Shown here one piece after another: positions 7,888 through 15,633 of a DNA stretch of 26,388 bases. The notes under the pieces were generated by a model. That model had not been told where the DNA came from. It ran no database searches and saw only the letters and a program-made list of their open reading frames with translations. The DNA comes from Methylotenera_A sp040387095 (lineage in GTDB: Bacteria > Pseudomonadota > Gammaproteobacteria > Burkholderiales > Methylophilaceae). The stretch covers positions 1-26,388 of the forward strand of contig JAZKEJ010000162.1 of NCBI GenBank assembly GCA_040387095.1, given 5' to 3'. Position numbers and translations under genes: made by a program. Position 1 is the first letter of the stretch. Every line of letters begins with the position of its first letter.

Positions 7888-7925
7888 ATTAAGTTAACTT
7901 AATCATATCATTAAGTTAATTTAAT
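7888..7925. repeat. Tandem 16-bp palindromes, operator-like
   Basis: ATTAAGTTAACTTAAT (7888-7903) is a perfect palindrome. After a 6-bp gap a near copy, ATTAAGTTAATTTAAT, occupies 7910-7925 and differs at one base. The period is 22 bp, about two helical turns, so dimeric proteins on the two sites would sit on the same DNA face. The element lies in the divergent spacer, 34 bp upstream of the FkbM ATG and about 70 bp upstream of the putative ndk -10 box. A regulatory role is inference. Confidence 0.5.
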
Positions 7926-7971
7926 TGTCTTGGACAAGGCTAAGTTTAGACATGAAGCAGTTAATTTATGG

Positions 7972-8000
7972 TTTATCAAACCCGTCAAAAATGCTAGAAT
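7972..8000 (+). promoter_or_regulatory. Putative sigma-70 promoter of ndk
   Basis: TAGAAT at 7995-8000 matches the -10 consensus in five of six positions. With a 17-bp spacer the -35 is TTTATC (7972-7977), a weak match. It would give a leader of about 65 nt before ndk. The -10 is plausible; the -35 is uncertain. Confidence 0.35.
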
Positions 8001-8060
8001 TTGCACCTTTTCTAAGTAGTTATTTTAATTATTTATTTTTGCAAAACTTTTTTTATTTAT

Positions 8061-8064
8061 GGAG
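8061..8064 (+). promoter_or_regulatory. Ribosome binding site deciding the ndk start
   Basis: GGAG lies six bases before the ATG at 8071. An in-frame ATG at 8059 overlaps this site and is therefore unlikely to be the true start. Confidence 0.8.
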
Positions 8065-8070
8065 TTTCAA

Positions 8071-8475
8071 ATGGCAGTAGAGCGCACCCTTAGCATTATC
8101 AAACCAGACGCAGTGGCAAAAAACGTGATTGGTCAAATTTATACGCGTTTTGAAAACGCTGGTTTAAAAATCGTTGCGTCAAAAATGACGCAGTTGTCTA
8201 AAGCGGAGGCAGAAGGCTTTTATGCCGTGCACGCAGCGCGTCCGTTTTTTAACGATTTAGTTAAATTCATGATTTCTGGCCCTGTCATGATTCAAGCTTT
8301 GGAAGGCGAAAATGCGGTGTTAACGCATCGTGATTTAATGGGTGCAACCAACCCGAAAGAAGCGGCTGCTGGTACGATTCGTGCCGATTTTGCTGAAAGC
8401 ATTGATGCAAACGCTGTACATGGTTCAGATTCTGCTGAGAATGCTGCTATTGAAATTAAATATTTCTTTGGTTAA
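8071..8475 (+). CDS. ndk: Nucleoside diphosphate kinase
   Basis: The product is 134 aa and starts MAVERTLSIIKPDAVAKN, the standard N-terminus of bacterial Ndk. The active-site histidine is in NAVHGSDS, and GPVMIQALEGENAV and LMGATNPKEAAAGTIRADF are also present. It transfers the gamma-phosphate of ATP to other (deoxy)nucleoside diphosphates through the phosphohistidine. The protein stops right after IKYFFG, about eight residues earlier than the E. coli enzyme, and the bases after the stop do not encode the usual tail in another frame. The start is set by GGAG at 8061-8064. It is followed by rlmN after 42 bp. Confidence 0.96.
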   Translation: MAVERTLSIIKPDAVAKNVIGQIYTRFENAGLKIVASKMTQLSKAEAEGFYAVHAARPFFNDLVKFMISGPVMIQALEGENAVLTHRDLMGATNPKEAAAGTIRADFAESIDANAVHGSDSAENAAIEIKYFFG

Positions 8476-8517
8476 TTTGAGCGTTAAGTTTTTAAAGCGA
8501 CTTTTAAGGTTAAGTAG

Positions 8518-9633
8518 TTGATTAATTTATTAAATTACAATCAATCACAACTCGCCGATTACTTTGCCAGTATCGGCGAAAAGCCTTTTCGCGCCAAGCA
8601 GTTGATGCGCTGGATGCATCATTTTGGCGTACACGATTTTACGCAGATGACGGATATCGCGAAAAATTTACGTGAAAAGTTAGCATTGACTACTGAAATT
8701 ACTTTGCCTAATGTGCAATTGGAGCAAATCTCAAACGACGGTACACGCAAGTGGCTGATTGGCACAGATGACAAAAATGGCATAGCTAATAGCATCGAAA
8801 CCGTATTTATTCCTGAAGATGACCGTGGTACTTTGTGTATCTCTAGCCAAGTGGGTTGTGCGCTGGCATGTACGTTTTGTAGCACTGGCGCGCAAGGCTT
8901 TAATCGCAATCTAAGCGTGTCTGAAATTATCGGCCAATTGGCGATTGCCAATAAATCGTTGCGTGCGGAAAGTGGTTACGATTTGCTGTCTGCAAATGAC
9001 CGCATCATTTCAAACGTAGTAATGATGGGCATGGGCGAACCATTAACCAACTACGATAATGTGGTGACAGCCATGCATATTATGCTGGATGACAGCGCGT
9101 ATGGTTTAAGTCGGCGCCGTGTCACACTTTCCACTTCTGGAATCGTACCAGCGATGGACCGACTAAAAGAAGATTGTCCCGTGGCTTTGGCGGTTTCTTT
9201 ACACGCACCAAATGATGCATTGCGCGATGTGATTGTGCCTATTAATAAGAAATACCCCATTAAAGAATTAATGGCGGCCTGCAACCGCTATCTGGAAAAA
9301 GCGCCGCGTGATTTTGTGACGTTTGAATATGTGATGCTGGATGGCGTGAATGATACCGTTGAACATGCGCATCAATTGTTGGAAGTGATTAAAAACGTAC
9401 CTTGTAAGCTGAATCTGATTCCTTTTAATCCGTTCCCCAATAGTGGTTACGTAACCTCTAAACCTAGCCATATTCGTGTGTTCCGTGATATTTTAATGCA
9501 AGCAGGTTATATCGTGACTGTGCGTAAAACGCGCGGTGACGATATTGATGCGGCATGCGGTCAATTGGCTGGCAAGGTGATGGACAAAACTAGACGATCG
9601 CTTAAAAACATTCCAATTGAGGCAGTTGCATGA
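8518..9633 (+). CDS. rlmN: Dual-specificity 23S rRNA/tRNA adenine-C2 methyltransferase
   Basis: The product is 371 aa, a radical-SAM enzyme that methylates A2503 of 23S rRNA and A37 of some tRNAs. The radical-SAM cluster motif CX3CX2C is Cys114, Cys118 and Cys121 (CALACTFC). MGMGEPLTNYDNV, RRRVTLSTSGIVP and LAVSLHAPND follow, and the C-terminal methyl-carrier cysteine is Cys347 in DIDAACGQLAG. The start codon is TTG at 8518, preceded by AAGG with an 8-base spacer; the first residues (INLLNYNQSQL) match the family N-terminus, so I accept it. Its TGA overlaps the pilF ATG (ATGATAA), indicating coupled translation. Confidence 0.97.
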   Translation: MINLLNYNQSQLADYFASIGEKPFRAKQLMRWMHHFGVHDFTQMTDIAKNLREKLALTTEITLPNVQLEQISNDGTRKWLIGTDDKNGIANSIETVFIPEDDRGTLCISSQVGCALACTFCSTGAQGFNRNLSVSEIIGQLAIANKSLRAESGYDLLSANDRIISNVVMMGMGEPLTNYDNVVTAMHIMLDDSAYGLSRRRVTLSTSGIVPAMDRLKEDCPVALAVSLHAPNDALRDVIVPINKKYPIKELMAACNRYLEKAPRDFVTFEYVMLDGVNDTVEHAHQLLEVIKNVPCKLNLIPFNPFPNSGYVTSKPSHIRVFRDILMQAGYIVTVRKTRGDDIDAACGQLAGKVMDKTRRSLKNIPIEAVA

Positions 9634-10397
9634 TAATAAGTTTTATAAAAGTGTTAATTATTGGTGCGATCGCTCTATTGCTTGTTGCTTGTTTAACTAC
9701 GACAAGAAGTGACCAAGGCGTTTACAGTGAAAAAGCGAACACTGAGCGCGCGCGCGCACATAGCGATTTGGCATCTGCTTATCTGCAGCAAAATAAATAT
9801 GAAATTGCACTAAACGAATTTAAAATTGCCACGCAAATTGACCCAAATTATTCACCAGCTTACAACGGTTTAGGCCTGGTTTACGCGGCATTAAATCAAG
9901 ATGTTAAAGCGGATGAGAACTTTAAAAAATCATTGCAAACGCAGCCAGATAGCTCAGAAGCACATAATAATTACGGTAGTTTTTTATGCGCTAGAAAACG
10001 CTATGATGAATCAATAGAGCATTTTTTAGCCGCAGTAAAAAACCCGCTTTATGCCACGCCTAATTTGGCATATGCCAATGCGGGTATTTGTTCACTACGT
10101 AATGGTGATGCTAAAAGCGCTGAGTTTTATTTGAATAAAGCATTGCATCTACAACCCTTAACCTATTCCGCCGCTTATCAGTTAGCAGAAATTCAGTTTA
10201 AACGCGGCGATGCGAGAACGGCAAAAACCACTTTGCAAAATGTTTTAGTGGGCGCGCCAAGTGCAGAAGCATTATGGTTGGGTATCAGGATTGAGCGCGC
10301 ATTGGGCGGGCGCGATAATGAGGCGAGTTATGCATTGCAGTTGCGCCAGCAGTTTCCCAATTCGGAACAAACGAGCATGCTATTAAGCGGTCAATAA
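9630..10397 (+). CDS. pilF: Type IV pilus biogenesis TPR lipoprotein PilF/PilW
   Basis: The product is 255 aa. The N-terminus is a lipoprotein signal with the lipobox LLVAC (Cys at residue 21). At least four tetratricopeptide-type helical repeats follow: HSDLASAYLQQNKYEIALNE, YNGLGLVYAALNQDVKADEN, HNNYGSFLCARKRYDESIEH, and one starting YANAGICSLRNGDAKSAE. PilF (PilW in Neisseria) is the outer-membrane pilotin that helps assemble the PilQ secretin. The rlmN-pilF-rodZ-ispG order is conserved in gammaproteobacteria and betaproteobacteria, which supports the name. The ATG overlaps the rlmN stop. No other pilus gene is in the window. Confidence 0.88.
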   Translation: MIISFIKVLIIGAIALLLVACLTTTRSDQGVYSEKANTERARAHSDLASAYLQQNKYEIALNEFKIATQIDPNYSPAYNGLGLVYAALNQDVKADENFKKSLQTQPDSSEAHNNYGSFLCARKRYDESIEHFLAAVKNPLYATPNLAYANAGICSLRNGDAKSAEFYLNKALHLQPLTYSAAYQLAEIQFKRGDARTAKTTLQNVLVGAPSAEALWLGIRIERALGGRDNEASYALQLRQQFPNSEQTSMLLSGQ

Positions 10398-10423
10398 ACA
10401 TTTGCTAAACGTAAGGCGATAAT

Positions 10424-11377
10424 ATGGCACGTAAAAATAATGATACGGTTGCAGTAAAACAGCCGCAAGAACAGGTTAGTAGCAATCTGGATATTGCGAT
10501 TGATGATATGAGTTATTCACGTTCACGTTGTGGCGGTGCTTTGCGCGTTGCACGCGAAAAGCAAGGATTGTCACTACATGATGTGGCCAGTAAGTTAAAA
10601 ATAAGCAATAAGCAGATTGAAGCAATTGAAGCCGATCATTTTGCTGCGTTGCCTGAATCAACAATTGTAAGAGGCTTTATTCGCAATTATGCCAAGTTGC
10701 TTAAAATAGACGTAGAGCCATTATTAGATGCATACAATGTATTGGTGCCAAATAAAGAGCCGCTAGCTTTTACGATAAAGCCAAGCTCCAACATGAAAGT
10801 TGGCGAGTATAAAAAGCCTAAACTAGGGCAGTATTTAGTATTAATAACCTTGCTAATCTTGGCATTCGCTGCATGGTTTTTGTATCAGCAATATATTCAA
10901 AAACCTAGTCCTACTGCACCGATTGGTGGTATTGAGAACCTGGAACCTTTGCCAGAACAAGCGTTGCCAGCAGCGGAGCGACTTGAATCCTCAACGGAAT
11001 TGGCATTGCCACCAGCAGTCTCTGGTGACGTTTTACCTACACAACCAGAATTAACGCCGAATACCTCAGCAACTCCCGATGCACAACTGACAGTTGACCC
11101 TGTAGCAGCCGTTATTGATGCACCAGCATTAGATAACAGTGTGATTCGCCTGGAGATTGCAGCCAGTCAGGAAACGTGGGTAAGTATTGTAGATGCGCAA
11201 GGAAAAGAAACTTACAACAAAATTATTTTCGCTGGTAGCCGCGAAACCATAGAAACTAAATCACCATCAGAGTTGGTGGTTGGAAATGCAATAGGCACAA
11301 ACTTAATGGTGAATGGCAAGTCAGTTGATTTAGCGCCGCATACTCGCGTGAATGTAGCCCGCCTTAAATTAGAATAA
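10424..11377 (+). CDS. rodZ: Cytoskeletal/cell-shape protein RodZ
   Basis: The product is 317 aa. The cytoplasmic N-terminal helix-turn-helix domain (about 38-105) reads GALRVAREKQGLSLHDVASKL and IRNYAKLLKID. A single transmembrane helix lies at about 136-157 (YLVLITLLILAFAAWFLY). A periplasmic linker rich in Pro, Ala, Thr and Glu follows, then a C-terminal DUF4115 beta domain (about 238-315) with ETWVSIVDAQG, NKIIFAGSRE and GNAIGTNLMVNG. RodZ anchors MreB filaments at the inner membrane to keep rod shape. The protein sits between pilF and ispG, the usual place. Confidence 0.93.
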   Translation: MARKNNDTVAVKQPQEQVSSNLDIAIDDMSYSRSRCGGALRVAREKQGLSLHDVASKLKISNKQIEAIEADHFAALPESTIVRGFIRNYAKLLKIDVEPLLDAYNVLVPNKEPLAFTIKPSSNMKVGEYKKPKLGQYLVLITLLILAFAAWFLYQQYIQKPSPTAPIGGIENLEPLPEQALPAAERLESSTELALPPAVSGDVLPTQPELTPNTSATPDAQLTVDPVAAVIDAPALDNSVIRLEIAASQETWVSIVDAQGKETYNKIIFAGSRETIETKSPSELVVGNAIGTNLMVNGKSVDLAPHTRVNVARLKLE

Positions 11378-11399
11378 TTAGAATTTAGAGTGGTAATTA

Positions 11400-12680
11400 A
11401 TGCGTAGATATACCCGTCAAGTGATGATAGGCAACGTTCCGGTAGGCGGTGGCCTGTATGGCACCGTTAACGCTTCTGTGGTGGTGCAGAGCATGACCAA
11501 TACCGATACTGCGGATGCAGAAGCAACCATCAAGCAAGTATTTGAATTGTGGCAAGCGGGCAGTGAAGTTGTGCGAATCACCGTTAACTCGCCTGAAGCG
11601 GCTGCGCAAGTTGGCAATATCCGTGCTGGCTTGGATGCTTTAGGCTGTAACGTGCCGCTGGTTGGCGATTTTCACTACAACGGTCACAAATTACTGGCGG
11701 CTTACCCTGATTGCGCAAAAAGTTTGGCTAAATATCGCATTAACCCAGGCAATGTGGGTAAAGGCAGCAAACGCGATGAGCAGTTTGCGGCGATGATTGA
11801 AGCCGCTATTCAATATAAAAAATCAGTGCGGATTGGTGTTAACTGGGGCAGTTTAGACCAGGCGAAAATGGCACAGATGATGGATGATAACGCCAAGCTT
11901 GCTGAACCATTATCTTCAGATGCTTTGATGCGTGAAGCGCTGATACAGTCTGCCTTAGAAAGCGCGCAACAGGCGGTTGATATTGGCTTAGATCCTAATC
12001 AGATTATCATCTCGTGCAAAGTAAGCAATGTGCAGGATTTGGTAAAAGTCTATGTGGATTTGGCAAGCCGTTGTGATTATCCTTTGCATCTAGGCTTAAC
12101 TGAAGCTGGTATGGGTTCCAAAGGTATTGTCGCTTCTACTGCGGCATTGGCTTTATTGTTGCAGCAAGGAATCGGCGATACGATTCGTGTCAGCTTGACG
12201 CCGGAGCCAAACGAATCACGCACCAAAGAAGTGGTCGTTGCGCAAGAGATTTTACAGACGATGGGCATCCGTTCATTCACGCCTTTGGTTACTGCTTGTC
12301 CGGGTTGCGGGCGCACCACTTCCACTTATTTCCAAGAGTTGGCGATGCAAATCCAAAGCTATTTGCGCGTACAAATGCCTGTCTGGCGCAGCGCATATCC
12401 AGGTGTAGAAGACATGAGTGTGGCTGTGATGGGTTGCGTGGTAAACGGACCCGGCGAATCCAAGCTAGCTAATATTGGCATTAGCCTGCCTGGCACGGGC
12501 GAAACGCCAGTCGCACCAGTGTTTGTGGATGGTGAAAAAACCGTGACCTTAAAAGGTGACCATATTGCTGAAGAATTTCAGGCGATTGTAGAAGAGTATG
12601 TGCAGAAAAATTATGCCGAAGGTGGAAAACTTCGCGTTGCAGTTATACAAAAAACCATTCCCATTCAATCTATCAGCTAA
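11400..12680 (+). CDS. ispG: 4-hydroxy-3-methylbut-2-en-1-yl diphosphate synthase (flavodoxin)
   Basis: The product is 426 aa. IspG (GcpE) is the [4Fe-4S] enzyme of the methylerythritol phosphate pathway that converts cyclic MEcPP to HMBPP. The TIM-barrel part shows VVVQSMTNTDTADAEAT, VPLVGDFHYNGH, KYRINPGNVGKG and HLGLTEAGMGSKGIVAS. The cluster cysteines are visible as Cys300 and Cys303 (TACPGCGRT) and Cys346 (GCVVNGPGE). It is longer than the E. coli enzyme (about 370 aa), with extra sequence before and around the cysteine domain as in other betaproteobacteria. The ATG is 22 bp after the rodZ stop. Confidence 0.97.
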   Translation: MRRYTRQVMIGNVPVGGGLYGTVNASVVVQSMTNTDTADAEATIKQVFELWQAGSEVVRITVNSPEAAAQVGNIRAGLDALGCNVPLVGDFHYNGHKLLAAYPDCAKSLAKYRINPGNVGKGSKRDEQFAAMIEAAIQYKKSVRIGVNWGSLDQAKMAQMMDDNAKLAEPLSSDALMREALIQSALESAQQAVDIGLDPNQIIISCKVSNVQDLVKVYVDLASRCDYPLHLGLTEAGMGSKGIVASTAALALLLQQGIGDTIRVSLTPEPNESRTKEVVVAQEILQTMGIRSFTPLVTACPGCGRTTSTYFQELAMQIQSYLRVQMPVWRSAYPGVEDMSVAVMGCVVNGPGESKLANIGISLPGTGETPVAPVFVDGEKTVTLKGDHIAEEFQAIVEEYVQKNYAEGGKLRVAVIQKTIPIQSIS

Positions 12681-12710
12681 ATAACAGCTGTACAATTTCT
12701 ACTATAAATC

Positions 12711-14000
12711 GTGTCTAATACCAAATCCAGTTCCAAATCCAGCAATACCAAATTTCAAAGCATTAAAGGTTTCTACGATATTTTGCCAGAGGCGACACCG
12801 CTATGGTTTAAGCTTGAAGACACCGCCAGGCACATATTAAGCCAATATGGCTATAATAATATTCGCATGCCACTGGTAGAGCCAACCGATTTATTTGTGC
12901 GCTCAGTGGGCGAGCATACCGACATTGTTGAAAAAGAGATGTACGCTTGGGAAGACAAGCTTAATGGTGACAAACTGACTCTGCGCCCAGAAGGCACAGC
13001 AGGCTGTGTGAGGGCGGTGGTTGAACACAGTTTGACTTACAACGGCCCACAGCGTTTGTGGTATTCAGGCGCGATGTTCAGGCATGAGAATGTGCAAAAA
13101 GGTCGTCAACGCCAGTTTCACCAAATTGGCGTGGAAGCTTTTGGTTTCGATGGCCCAGACGTAGATGCAGAACAAATCGTTTTACTGGCAAGATTGTGGC
13201 GTGAACTTGAAATTACCGATGTTGAATTGCAGATCAATAGCATAGGCGATGCAAGTGAGCGTGCAGAATATCGCCAAAACTTAATCACTTATTTTGAGCA
13301 ACATTCAGATTTGCTGGATGAAGATGCAAAACGCCGTTTGCATACCAACCCTATGCGTATTTTGGATACTAAAAATCCGCGTATGCAGGATATGTGCGAA
13401 GCAGCACCGAAACTGATGGACTGTTTGGGTGAAGCAAGTCGAACCCATTTTGAAAAGCTATGTCATTTACTAAACGATTCAGGTATTGCTTTTGTGATTA
13501 ATCATCGCCTAGTACGTGGCTTGGATTATTACAATCGCACAGTGTTTGAGTGGGTGACGACGAAGCTGGGCGCGCAAGGTACGATTGCAGGCGGCGGACG
13601 TTATGACGCTTTAGTAGAGCGTTTAGGCGGTAACCCAACGCCAGCCTGTGGCTTTGGTATTGGCTTAGAGCGAGTGTTTTTGTTAATGCAGGAATATGGT
13701 GTGCTTGCTCAGAATTCGCCAGATATTTACCTGGTGAATGTTGGTGAACTCGCAGAAAAGCAAGCGTTTATGATGGCAGAAGCGTTACGCAGTTTTGGAT
13801 TAAGCGTGGTGTTGCATGCGGGTGGTGGCAGTTTTAAATCGCAAATGAAAAAAGCGGATAAAAGCGCGGCACGCTTTGCAGCCATTATCGGTGATGATGA
13901 AGCTGCAGCGAATGAAATATCCTTAAAACCTCTATTGCTGGCGGGTGAACAAAAACGCTGTAAACTGAGTGAAGTTGTTCATTTATTGCGCAGTTATTGA
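12711..14000 (+). CDS. hisS: Histidine--tRNA ligase
   Basis: The product is 429 aa, a class II aminoacyl-tRNA synthetase that charges tRNA-His. Motif 1 lies around VEPTDLFVRSVGEHTDIVEKEM. Motif 2 is LRPEGTAG (91-98) with FRHENVQKGRQRQFHQ. The histidine-specific loop is RLVRGLDYYNRTVFEW, and motif 3 is around ACGFGIGLERV. The C-terminal anticodon-binding domain starts near DIYLVNVGE. The only suitable start is GTG at 12711; there is no in-frame Met before motif 1 and no Shine-Dalgarno sequence in front, so initiation may be weak or depend on ispG translation. The first dozen residues are a Ser/Lys/Asn-rich extension before KFQSIKGFYD. Confidence 0.96.
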   Translation: MSNTKSSSKSSNTKFQSIKGFYDILPEATPLWFKLEDTARHILSQYGYNNIRMPLVEPTDLFVRSVGEHTDIVEKEMYAWEDKLNGDKLTLRPEGTAGCVRAVVEHSLTYNGPQRLWYSGAMFRHENVQKGRQRQFHQIGVEAFGFDGPDVDAEQIVLLARLWRELEITDVELQINSIGDASERAEYRQNLITYFEQHSDLLDEDAKRRLHTNPMRILDTKNPRMQDMCEAAPKLMDCLGEASRTHFEKLCHLLNDSGIAFVINHRLVRGLDYYNRTVFEWVTTKLGAQGTIAGGGRYDALVERLGGNPTPACGFGIGLERVFLLMQEYGVLAQNSPDIYLVNVGELAEKQAFMMAEALRSFGLSVVLHAGGGSFKSQMKKADKSAARFAAIIGDDEAAANEISLKPLLLAGEQKRCKLSEVVHLLRSY

Positions 14001-14010
14001 AGAGCCTAAT

Positions 14011-14778
14011 ATGACCGAAAATAAGCTGAGAGAGAATATACAGTTTTCCACCGCTATTGTTGTGTTGGGTTTATTATTGGCAATCGGTATGGCAAGCGCG
14101 GCATTTATATTGGGTGTGCAAGCTAAGCGCGCGGTCTCTGGCCAGCAATCCATCACTGTAAAAGGTTTGGCAGAAAAACCGATTAAAGCCGATAGTGCGG
14201 AATGGACAATTACCATTGGCGTAACCAATAGCACGCAAGCAGGCGCGCTAGAAAATCTGGCAGCAGAGCATAAAGTGGTAGAGACGTTTTTGAACAAACA
14301 GGGTTTTGCGCAAGGCGATTGGTCTACAGACGTTGAAACGATTGGCCCGCATTACGAAGAAATTTTTGTCAAAGACATACCAAGGCAAGTTCAAAACGGC
14401 TTTGACGCTTACCAGAATATTCGAGTTAATACGCAAGATTTGGTTAAAATTAGCGTCGCAAATAAAGCGTTTTTGCAGTTACGCGCAGAAAACCATCCTG
14501 TTTCAGCACAAGCACCTAATTATTTAGTGGGTAATTTAGAAGCGGTAAAAATGTCTTTGATTGCAGATGCTACTAAAAATGCTCGTAGCCGCGCCACTGA
14601 ATTTGTAAAACAGGATGGCGTAAAAGTGGGCGTCATGAAATCGGCAAGTCAAGGTGCATTTTATATATTGCCTGTAGGCGGCTATGCCAGTGATGATAGC
14701 TACGGCGGCATTTACGATAAATCTACAATCGATAAAATTGCGCGTGTTGTCGTCACCATTGTCTACAATATTGAGTAA
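14011..14778 (+). CDS. SIMPL-domain (DUF541, YggE-like) membrane-anchored protein
   Basis: The product is 255 aa from the ATG at 14011; an in-frame ATG 14 codons earlier overlaps hisS and is rejected. An N-terminal hydrophobic segment (about 12-34, FSTAIVVLGLLLAIGMASAAFILG) lacks a clean cleavage site and looks like a signal anchor. The SIMPL domain follows: QSITVKGLAEKPIKADSAEW, an AEHKVVETFLNKQGF helix, SADVETIGP-like strands, and a C-terminal VARVVVTIVY-type strand. SIMPL proteins are periplasmic or outer-envelope proteins linked in some bacteria to oxidative stress and to kinase signalling in animals, but the bacterial function is unsettled. Three bases separate its stop from the next ATG, so it is probably co-expressed with the two ATPases. 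Confidence 0.85.
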   Translation: MTENKLRENIQFSTAIVVLGLLLAIGMASAAFILGVQAKRAVSGQQSITVKGLAEKPIKADSAEWTITIGVTNSTQAGALENLAAEHKVVETFLNKQGFAQGDWSTDVETIGPHYEEIFVKDIPRQVQNGFDAYQNIRVNTQDLVKISVANKAFLQLRAENHPVSAQAPNYLVGNLEAVKMSLIADATKNARSRATEFVKQDGVKVGVMKSASQGAFYILPVGGYASDDSYGGIYDKSTIDKIARVVVTIVYNIE

Positions 14779-14781
14779 ATC

Positions 14782-15633
14782 ATGGCCGAAATTTTAAATA
14801 TCAGCAATTTGTCAGTCACACCCAAAAACGAGCCTAATCGATTTTTGGTCAACAATGCGACATTAACTTTATCTGCAGGTAAAACCACCTGTATCGTTGG
14901 TGAATCGGGTAGTGGTAAAAGCTTAACGGCATTAAGCATTATGGGTTTGCTTTCAAAACAATTGCAAGCAACTGGTGATGTTGTGTTTAAAGGCAAAAAC
15001 ATCGCCAAACTGGACAACAAAGCGCTGCAAACAATACGTGGCGCCAAAATCGGCATGATTTTCCAAGAGCCAATGACTTCACTTAACCCTGTTTTAACGG
15101 TCGGTTATCAAATCGGCGAATCGCTCACGGCACATATAGGCCTTAAAGGTTCTGGATTAAAATTGCGTGTAGAAAGCTTATTACAGCAAGTTGGCATTCC
15201 AATTGAGCGCGCCGACAGTTACCCGGATGAGTTATCTGGGGGACAGCGTCAACGCGTGATGATTGCAATGAGCATAGCCTGCGAACCTGCCTTGCTGATT
15301 GCGGATGAACCCACGACTGCACTGGATATGACGGTACAAGCGCAGATTCTGCAATTATTAGACGAACTTAAAACGCGCATGAACATGGCGATGTTATTTA
15401 TTACACACGATTTTGGTGTGGTGGCTGATATTGCAGATGATGTGATTGTGATGTTTAGGGGCGAAATTGTTGAAACAGGTACAAAAAAACAAGTGCTGGA
15501 AAAACCGCAGCATCCATACACCAAAGCTTTGCTGGCTTGCGTGCCTGATTACGAAGGAAAAAAACAACTCAAACCCATTGATTATGCATGGTTAAATGAT
15601 AGTAATTTAAACGAGAGCAAGGCTGCGGTATGA
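14782..15633 (+). CDS. ABC transporter ATPase, OppD/DppD-like
   Basis: The product is 283 aa, one complete ABC nucleotide-binding domain. Walker A is GESGSGKS (40-47), the Q-loop is IFQEPMTSLNPVLTVG, the signature is LSGGQRQR (151-158), Walker B is LLIADEPTTALD, and the H-loop is FITHDFGVV. The C-terminal HPYTKALLACVPD is the oligopeptide/dipeptide extension typical of OppD, DppD and YejF-type ATPases. These power import of peptides, nickel or related solutes from the cytoplasmic side. No permease or binding protein gene is adjacent. The stop overlaps the start of the next gene by 4 bp (ATGA). Confidence 0.9.
   Translation: MAEILNISNLSVTPKNEPNRFLVNNATLTLSAGKTTCIVGESGSGKSLTALSIMGLLSKQLQATGDVVFKGKNIAKLDNKALQTIRGAKIGMIFQEPMTSLNPVLTVGYQIGESLTAHIGLKGSGLKLRVESLLQQVGIPIERADSYPDELSGGQRQRVMIAMSIACEPALLIADEPTTALDMTVQAQILQLLDELKTRMNMAMLFITHDFGVVADIADDVIVMFRGEIVETGTKKQVLEKPQHPYTKALLACVPDYEGKKQLKPIDYAWLNDSNLNESKAAV

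Noticed and set aside
9749..9762. Alternating CG run (GCGCGCGCGC) that could adopt Z-DNA
   Set aside because: It is within the pilF coding sequence, encodes Glu-Arg-Ala-Arg-Ala in frame, and is too short to claim a structural role.
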